Positions 13,868 to 18,831 of a stretch of 18,831 nucleotides of DNA are shown in pieces. The stretch is taken from positions 1 to 18,831 of the forward strand of contig CACZSC010000269.1 in assembly GCA_902783755.1 (NCBI GenBank), given 5' to 3'. The notes under the pieces were generated by a model, which saw only the letters and a list, made by a program, of their open reading frames with translations, did no database searches and had not been told where the DNA came from. Source of the DNA: an uncultured Ruminococcus sp. GTDB lineage: Bacteria; Bacillota; Clostridia; Oscillospirales; CAG-272. A program made the translations under genes and the position numbers. Each line of letters starts with the position of its first letter. Position 1 is the stretch's first letter.

Positions 13868-15141
13868 GACCGGTGATTTCCCTTCTCCAGGAGAACCGCG
13901 GCATAAGCGGATGGAGAGTTTCCGAAACCAAAACGGACTCCTACGAGGCGTTCTTCGTGCACCGCAGGCTGGAGACGGTGAGGAGCACCTCCACCACGTC
14001 GACGGAGGTAACGGTATACAGCGAACACGACGGGAAAGTCGGCGACAGCACGTTCACGGTATACGGAAGCATGACGGAGGACGACATACGGGAGAAGATC
14101 AGGGCGGCGGAACGCAGGGCCTCCCTCATATCCAATGAAAAATACAGTCTGACCGATGCGGGAGCCGGGGAATACAGCTTCGACTCGAACATGAGGGACA
14201 TGGACGACAGGGCCCTGGCCTCCGGGATCGCGGAGGCGGTGTTCAGGGCCGAGACCATTCCCGGAAGCTCCGTGAACGCCCTTGAGATATTCATATACAG
14301 GGAAAAGCTCTCCGTGAACAACAGTGTCGGCACGGAGAAGATCCAGCATAAGACGAGGGTCATGATAGAGGCGATCCCCACGTTCACCGTGGGAAAGGAA
14401 TCCGTGGAACTGTATGAGGACTACAGGTTCACGGAGTTCCGCCCGGAGGAGATCACCCGCGAGATCCGTTCAAAGCTCGAAGAGGCGAAGGCCAGATTCG
14501 AAGCCGTAAAGCCGAAAGTGCCCCTGAAGACCGACGTTCTGCTGAGGGCTCCCGAGATTGCAGGTGTCATATGGGAGCTGGCGGACGACCTCGACTACGC
14601 CGCGAAATACTCGCATGCCAATCTCCATGACGTGGGAGACGACCTGCAGGAAGGCGGAGACGGAGACAGGCTCACGGTCACCCTGAGAGGGCAGGTGAAG
14701 GGAAGCGACAGATCCGCCTTCTTCGACCGGGACGGCCTGGCGCTCCGCGACACATGCGTCATAAAGGACGGGACGGTCACGGCAAACTCGGGATCAAGCA
14801 GGTTCGGCCAGTACCTGGGCGTCAATGAGCCCAGCGGCATCCTGCCGTGCATCGAGCTGGAACCGGGGACCCTCGGAGAGCGGGAGACCGGTGAGCGCGA
14901 CTACCTCGAATGCGTCTCCATGTCCGGGATACAGGTGGAACTGTTCTCGGATTACATAGGCGGTGAGATACGCCTCGGGTATCTGTGCTCGGGCGGGAAG
15001 AAGACCCCCGTCACGGGGATCACGATGTCCGGCAGCCTGTCGGCGGTGCTGAAGAGCCTGAGGCTCTCGGAAAACCGGACCGTATGGGGCTCGTACGCGG
15101 GGCCCGACCGCATGCTCATAAAGGATATGGAGATACTGTAG
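13864..15141 (+). CDS. tldE: TldE/PmbA protease partner subunit
   Basis: The product, 425 residues, is the TldE (PmbA) partner of TldD. It shares the TldD fold, including a GSSVNALEIF-type strand and a beta-rich C-terminal half with FFDRDGLALRD and SSRFGQYLG. It has no HExxxH, as expected, since only TldD carries the metal. Its start ATG overlaps the tldD stop (ATGA at 13864-13867). GAGGTG lies near 13848-13853, about 10 nt upstream, a moderate site that fits translational coupling. The N-terminus begins MRPVISLLQ. A gap of 42 nt follows before the sugar kinase gene. Because heterodimer formation is typical, equal synthesis through coupling makes sense. Confidence 0.88.
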   Translation: MRPVISLLQENRGISGWRVSETKTDSYEAFFVHRRLETVRSTSTTSTEVTVYSEHDGKVGDSTFTVYGSMTEDDIREKIRAAERRASLISNEKYSLTDAGAGEYSFDSNMRDMDDRALASGIAEAVFRAETIPGSSVNALEIFIYREKLSVNNSVGTEKIQHKTRVMIEAIPTFTVGKESVELYEDYRFTEFRPEEITREIRSKLEEAKARFEAVKPKVPLKTDVLLRAPEIAGVIWELADDLDYAAKYSHANLHDVGDDLQEGGDGDRLTVTLRGQVKGSDRSAFFDRDGLALRDTCVIKDGTVTANSGSSRFGQYLGVNEPSGILPCIELEPGTLGERETGERDYLECVSMSGIQVELFSDYIGGEIRLGYLCSGGKKTPVTGITMSGSLSAVLKSLRLSENRTVWGSYAGPDRMLIKDMEIL

Positions 15142-15183
15142 GCAGAAGAACAGATAAGTCGGATATTTTACGGGAGGAATACC

Positions 15184-16188
15184 ATGAAGAATCTCAGGAT
15201 CCTTGTTATTTCCAGCGCGAATATCGATTTTGTCCAGCGCATGCGCAGGGTGCCCTACGCGGGCGAGACCATCGTGGAGGACGAGGAGGGCTACGCTTAC
15301 TATCCCGGCGGCAAGGGCGGGAATTCCGCCGTCGCCTTCGCCCGCTTCGGGGCGGACACGGTGTTCGCCTGCAGGCTGGGACGGGACACCAACGCGAAAA
15401 GACTGGCCGCAGTATACAAGAAGGAAGGCATCGACACCCACCATGCCACCGTGGACGAGGAGGCGGAGACAGGCCTCGCGTCCATACTGACCGAGGAGAA
15501 CGGGAAGAACCGGATCGTGGTCTATCCCGGCGCGAACCGCAGGATCACCCCAGAGGACGTGGAGGAGGCCTTCACATGCTATCCCGACGCCGTGTTCCTC
15601 CAGATGGAGATCCCGGACGAGGCGGTGATAGAGGCGACGAGACTGGCGGAGAAGGCGGGGATACCGGTGTTTATCGACGCGGCCCCCGCGAGGATGGACT
15701 TTCCTCTCGAGAAGCTCGGGAAGATAGAGATCTTCTCGCCGAACGAGATAGAGACCCGGGTCTACACGGGGATCTCCCCTGCCACCGAGGAGGACTGCCT
15801 CAGGGCGGCCATCAGGCTGTCGTCGAAGGTCCGGGCCAGATACATAGTCATCAAGCTGGGAGACCGGGGCTCCTTCATCTACGACGGGCAGGAATACTAC
15901 ATTATCCCGGCGGAGAAGGTGCGGGCGGTGGATACCACGGGAGCGGGGGACGTTTTCACTGCGGTGCTCTCCTACGTGTATCTTCGGAACGGTAACATAA
16001 TATCGGCGGCGAAGTACGCCACCTGCGCCGCGGCCCTCACGGTCATGAAGGAAGGGGCGTACCCTTCGATACCCACGAAGGAAGAGGTGCTTGAATACAT
16101 AAGGAACGGAAGATCCGCCTCCGCAGAGAACGGGGAGGACGGGCAGCAGGACTTTGCAGGAGGAGAAGGGGAAACGGAAGAAGAATGA
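15184..16188 (+). CDS. PfkB family carbohydrate kinase, ribokinase-like
   Basis: A 334-residue sugar kinase of the PfkB/ribokinase family, which moves phosphate from ATP to a sugar hydroxyl. The N-terminal signature is YYPGGKGGNSAVAFARFGA with Gly42-Gly43-Lys44-Gly45-Gly46-Asn47, the form seen in ribokinases. The second signature is Asp250-Thr-Thr-Gly-Ala-Gly-Asp256, where Asp256 is the catalytic base. FIDAAPA and SPNEIE are also typical. Ribose is the best guess, but deoxyribose or a nucleoside cannot be excluded; no transporter or RbsD is nearby. GGGAGGAA before the ATG is a strong binding site. The final 28 or so residues are an acidic Gly/Glu-rich tail not seen in most ribokinases. The stop overlaps the ruvX start. 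Confidence 0.9.
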   Translation: MKNLRILVISSANIDFVQRMRRVPYAGETIVEDEEGYAYYPGGKGGNSAVAFARFGADTVFACRLGRDTNAKRLAAVYKKEGIDTHHATVDEEAETGLASILTEENGKNRIVVYPGANRRITPEDVEEAFTCYPDAVFLQMEIPDEAVIEATRLAEKAGIPVFIDAAPARMDFPLEKLGKIEIFSPNEIETRVYTGISPATEEDCLRAAIRLSSKVRARYIVIKLGDRGSFIYDGQEYYIIPAEKVRAVDTTGAGDVFTAVLSYVYLRNGNIISAAKYATCAAALTVMKEGAYPSIPTKEEVLEYIRNGRSASAENGEDGQQDFAGGEGETEEE

Positions 16189-16619
16189 TAATTGTGGGAA
16201 TAGATTTCGGCGACGCCAGGACCGGCCTGGCCGTCTGCGACAGGCTCGAGATGATGGCCAGCGAAGCCGGGTGCATAAAGGCGAACGGGTACAAAAAGGC
16301 CCTGGCCGCCGTTGCGGAAAAGGTAAAGGAACTCGGGGCCGAGCTCATAGTCGTGGGCAATCCCGTGAACATGGACGGGACGTGCGGATGGAGGAGCGAG
16401 AAGTGCATCGCCTTCGCGAAGGACCTTGCCGAGGCCACCGGGATACCGACTGAAACGTATGACGAAAGGCTGACCACGGTTTCGGCCCACCGGATCCTCA
16501 GCGACAACAACGTGCGGGGGAAAAAGAGAAAAGAGACGGTGGACGCCCTTTCGGCCCGGCTCATCCTCGAGGACTACATGAGAAGAAAACAGAACCTGGC
16601 CGACATGGGCCCGAAATAG
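16185..16619 (+). CDS. ruvX: RuvX/YqgF RNase H-fold nuclease
   Basis: A 144-residue protein of the YqgF/RuvX family, needed for processing of the 5' end of pre-16S rRNA in E. coli and once predicted as a Holliday junction resolvase. Family marks are Asp7-Phe-Gly-Asp-Ala-Arg-Thr-Gly (7-14), VVGNPVNMDG, TYDERLTT with its conserved Asp, and the C-terminal DALSARLILEDYM with the last acidic residue. Length is normal. The ATG overlaps the kinase stop (ATGA). Purine-rich GGAGGAGAAGGGG lies upstream within the kinase tail codons. It is the last gene before a strong terminator. In many Bacillota it instead sits near alaS and a DUF1292 gene, so the operon is uncommon. Confidence 0.93.
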   Translation: MIIVGIDFGDARTGLAVCDRLEMMASEAGCIKANGYKKALAAVAEKVKELGAELIVVGNPVNMDGTCGWRSEKCIAFAKDLAEATGIPTETYDERLTTVSAHRILSDNNVRGKKRKETVDALSARLILEDYMRRKQNLADMGPK

Positions 16620-16626
16620 GGCGCGG

Positions 16627-16650
16627 GGCCTCCTGCGGGAGGCCTTTTTT
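16627..16650 (+). terminator. Terminator after ruvX
   Basis: GGCCTCC (16627-16633) and GGAGGCC (16638-16644) form a perfect 7-bp stem with a TGCG tetraloop and a run of six T. It ends the five-gene operon. Confidence 0.95.
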
Positions 16651-16683
16651 GTTTGCCGGAGAAACCATCCTGGAACGGATCCC

Positions 16684-16722
16684 GCGCCGTTTGGGACAAA
16701 AAAGCGCCGTTCGGGCAAAAAA
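16684..16722 (+). repeat. Two tandem near-identical repeats of about 20 bp
   Basis: GCGCCGTTTGGGACAAAAAA (16684-16703) is followed directly by GCGCCGTTCGGGCAAAAAA (16704-16722), differing by one substitution and one missing base. They begin about 85 bp upstream of the transglutaminase gene's -35 box. They could bind a regulator, or be a simple duplication. Confidence 0.85.
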
Positions 16723-16736
16723 CTGTGATTTTTTGC
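16715..16736. repeat. 8-bp inverted repeat overlapping the tandem repeat
   Basis: GCAAAAAA (16715-16722) and TTTTTTGC (16729-16736) flank CTGTGA. The left arm is the end of the second tandem copy. It may be an operator, or a weak hairpin backing up the ruvX terminator. Confidence 0.7.
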
Positions 16737-16768
16737 GGTCCCGCCCCTGTCAAAAGCCATGTTTTCAC

Positions 16769-16797
16769 TTGACAACCTTTCATATTTAACTTATAAT
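16769..16797 (+). promoter_or_regulatory. Perfect-consensus promoter of the transglutaminase gene
   Basis: TTGACA (16769-16774) and TATAAT (16792-16797) are both exact consensus hexamers with a 17-bp spacer. Transcription should start near 16804, leaving a leader of about 106 nt before the GTG. Confidence 0.93.
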
Positions 16798-16831
16798 GCA
16801 TACGGGTATTTGCCGCCTAAAAAAGCTATAA

Positions 16832-16889
16832 GTGTCTCCATTTTCAGGAGTCAGCCTTCAAAAGGCGTATCATAAGAGCTCCGGGACAC
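16832..16889 (+). promoter_or_regulatory. Foldable 5' leader of the transglutaminase gene, class unknown
   Basis: GTGTC (16832-16836) can pair with GACAC (16885-16889), enclosing two hairpins: CTCC/GGAG (16836-16839, 16847-16850) and GCCTT/AAGGC (16854-16858, 16862-16866). That would be a three-way junction just upstream of the binding site at 16897-16904. It does not match a riboswitch class I know. The stems are short, and chance folding is possible. Confidence 0.35.
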
Positions 16890-16909
16890 GGAAACAGAGG
16901 GTGGAATCA

Positions 16910-18831
16910 GTGGATAAAGCAACAAAGAAATCATATTCCAGGGTGCTGATATTGGCCGCATCCGTGTTCATGATCCTTGTCATGGCGCTGGCCGTTTACG
17001 CGACGGATTACGATCTGTGGGTGGACGGCGAACGGGTCACCTCCGATAACGCATCCGATATCCTGGGCAACGGCACCGCGGTCTATTCCGCGTCGGAAAA
17101 CGTGCTTTATCTGGACGGAGCCACTCTGTCTGAAGTTGCCCTGTGGAGAGGGACCGATCAGGATCCCGAATGGGAGCAGTACCGCGCGGCCATCGGATCG
17201 AAGATACCCGGCCTCACGATAAACCTTACCGGCGACAACACCATCTACGTCGACGGCTCGTATTACGACGGCATTGATACGGATTACAACTGCGATCTGA
17301 CGATAACCGGAACGGGCACCCTCTCGATACAGACGCCCGGCGGCTACGGCATGTACATAAGCGGCTGGGATTTCGTGGAGACGACGGGAGACCTTACCGT
17401 GACGGGCGGCGCCACGGTCAGCGTGGATTCCGGCCTGTCCGGGATCTGGGTGCAGGGAAACATCAACTTCGACAACTGCACAATCCGTGTAACAAAGGAT
17501 GAACACGCGTATCTGGGCATCGTATGCAACACGGGCAAGATCACCATGTCGGGCAGCGATGTCAGCCTTGAAACGATAGGGACCTCGATCCTTCTCGGAA
17601 ACGGCGAGGTACACGACTACGAGCTGATCCTGAACTCAGGGACCCTTGCAGTGACGGTGACGGGAGACGGGGCCGATGACATCGCGGTGGGATATGCCAT
17701 AGATACCACTGACCCGGCCAACATCTCCAAGGCGAGGATGACGGTGAACGGCGGAACGTTCACCATCAATTCGGTCTCAGGCGGCACGCTGATACCGGAA
17801 GAGAACATAACCATAGCAGACGGCCTGGCGTTTTCAGAAGGGACTTCGCTCCGCGACGCCGGACGTGTGGTCCTGGGGCCTGCTGAAGAGGATGTGCCGG
17901 ACCACATCGATCTTTCGATTTCCGACCCTGCTTTCCAGACAAAGATAAACGCGGCGATGAAGAAAGCCGTAAAGAACCGGATGACGGAGTTCACGGTCAC
18001 GATCACCGGGCCCTACAATGATGTGCTGCCGGTGGCGCAGAACTGGCCGGCCGGAGCGGACACCGAGATATGGAAGGCGGTATTCGAGCATACAGGAGTG
18101 CCGGATGAAGGCGACTACCTCGCGTTCCAGTTCAACGGTTACCACATGGGCCTGTCCGCAAGCGGGACATACGACGAATTCACGGCTACCATAACATATG
18201 AGATCGGTTATTACACCACGCTCGAACAGGAAAAGGCGGTCACCGCGAGGGTGGCAAGCGTCCTGAGGAGCCTGGATCTCGAAGGGAAACCTGATTACGT
18301 AAAAGTAAGAGAGATCTACAACTGGATATGCACGAACGTCGTGTACGACAACGCGAACAAGAACAACGCGGAATATAAACTGAAATATTCGGCATACGCG
18401 GCCCTCATCAACGGGACGGCGGTGTGCCAGGGATACGCAAACCTCTTCTACAGAATGGCTCTTGAAGCCGGGGTCGACGCAAGGATCATATCGGGCCAGG
18501 GCTACGGCGGGAGCAGCTGGGAAGGCCACGCGTGGAACATCGTTAAGCTCGGGGACCTTTATTACAATCTCGACTCGACATGGGACACGACCGTTTACAA
18601 TTCGCAAGGCAGATATGATTTCTTCCTCAGAGGCAACGGCACGAACTATTTCACGCAGAGACATGTGAGACAGCAGTTCAAGCTGACGGATTATTACTAC
18701 TACGATACTACATCGGATGAGTTCAATGCTCGCCATCCGATGGATCAGAACGATTACGTCGTGAAATACAGCATCGGAGTATCCACGGACGATGAAGAAA
18801 ACGGGACCGTAGAGATCACGGGACACGGCAC
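16910..18831 (+). CDS. Secreted transglutaminase-like protein (3' end beyond window)
   Basis: Reading stays open from GTG 16910 to the window edge, giving 640 codons without a stop. The binding site GAGGGTGG lies at 16897-16904. The first 32 or so residues are a signal peptide, probably cut after VYA. Residues about 34-290 are a repetitive beta-rich region with LWVDGERVT, NLTGDNTIYVDG and further Thr/Gly-rich strands, like beta-helix or carbohydrate-binding modules of clostridial surface proteins. From about residue 330 comes a protease-like transglutaminase domain with a complete triad: Cys506 (VCQGYA), His540 (GHAWN) and Asp555 (LDSTWD). It likely cleaves or crosslinks proteins, or acts on wall peptides, outside the cell. 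After that a region with YYYYDTT begins another domain cut by the edge. Repeats or a wall anchor may follow. Confidence 0.9.
   Translation, partial: MDKATKKSYSRVLILAASVFMILVMALAVYATDYDLWVDGERVTSDNASDILGNGTAVYSASENVLYLDGATLSEVALWRGTDQDPEWEQYRAAIGSKIPGLTINLTGDNTIYVDGSYYDGIDTDYNCDLTITGTGTLSIQTPGGYGMYISGWDFVETTGDLTVTGGATVSVDSGLSGIWVQGNINFDNCTIRVTKDEHAYLGIVCNTGKITMSGSDVSLETIGTSILLGNGEVHDYELILNSGTLAVTVTGDGADDIAVGYAIDTTDPANISKARMTVNGGTFTINSVSGGTLIPEENITIADGLAFSEGTSLRDAGRVVLGPAEEDVPDHIDLSISDPAFQTKINAAMKKAVKNRMTEFTVTITGPYNDVLPVAQNWPAGADTEIWKAVFEHTGVPDEGDYLAFQFNGYHMGLSASGTYDEFTATITYEIGYYTTLEQEKAVTARVASVLRSLDLEGKPDYVKVREIYNWICTNVVYDNANKNNAEYKLKYSAYAALINGTAVCQGYANLFYRMALEAGVDARIISGQGYGGSSWEGHAWNIVKLGDLYYNLDSTWDTTVYNSQGRYDFFLRGNGTNYFTQRHVRQQFKLTDYYYYDTTSDEFNARHPMDQNDYVVKYSIGVSTDDEENGTVEITGHG

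Noticed and set aside
16804..16909. Known riboswitch classes (cyclic di-GMP, purine, TPP, preQ1, ZTP) in the leader
   Set aside because: I could not find the conserved core bases of these classes. Only short pairing segments are present.
17834..18826. Long minus-strand open frame opposite the transglutaminase gene
   Set aside because: It lacks a ribosome binding site and recognisable domains, while the plus strand has a complete catalytic triad and a signal peptide. GC-rich codons on one strand create such shadow frames.

Overview
The window looks like chromosomal DNA from a Gram-positive bacterium of the Bacillota, probably an anaerobic Clostridia-type lineage. The reasons are textbook sigma-A promoters with 17-bp spacers, strong AGGAGG-type ribosome binding sites, an LCP cell-wall ligase beside a protein with a sortase-type C-terminus, a FakA/DegV pair, and a YceD-RpmF pair whose L32 carries a four-cysteine zinc ribbon. 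Codon use is GC-leaning with many AGG and ATA codons. I cannot name the genus. I see no rRNA, tRNA, CRISPR array, insertion sequence or phage gene.

Layout. Bases 70-1878 (+) encode a secreted protein with an SPQTG sorting signal and an LCP-family enzyme, closed by a terminator at 1893-1923. Bases 1998-3104 (+) encode a solitary MsmX/UgpC-type sugar-ABC ATPase with its own promoter and terminator. Bases 3173-4696 (-) hold yceD, rpmF and an unknown two-helix membrane protein, with one promoter before yceD and a second inside the end of yceD. From a divergent promoter at about 4775-4803 a (+) pair runs: a serine beta-lactamase-family hydrolase and a GtrA-like membrane protein with a glutamine/glutamate-rich tail, ending at a bidirectional terminator (6839-6863).

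Bases 6848-11462 form a four-gene (-) operon read as degV, hlyIII, fakA-like, then a membrane glycosyltransferase 2, from a promoter at 11499-11527. Its first and third genes match the lipid-binding (FakB) and kinase (FakA) halves of the fatty acid kinase system. Bases 11643-16650 form a five-gene (+) operon: a membrane-anchored XRE regulator, tldD, tldE, a PfkB/ribokinase-family sugar kinase, and ruvX (yqgF), with ATGA overlaps and a strong terminator.

The right end (16684-18831) holds a 20-bp tandem repeat, an A/T inverted repeat, a perfect-consensus promoter (TTGACA-17-TATAAT), a leader of about 106 nt that can fold, and the first 640 codons of a large secreted transglutaminase-like protein cut by the window edge.

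Most genes belong to recognisable families. The less ordinary parts are the degV-hlyIII-fakA grouping, the membrane XRE regulator heading a tldD/tldE operon, the crowded rpmF control region, and the repeats and leader before the transglutaminase gene. I did not find clear evidence of an entirely new system.
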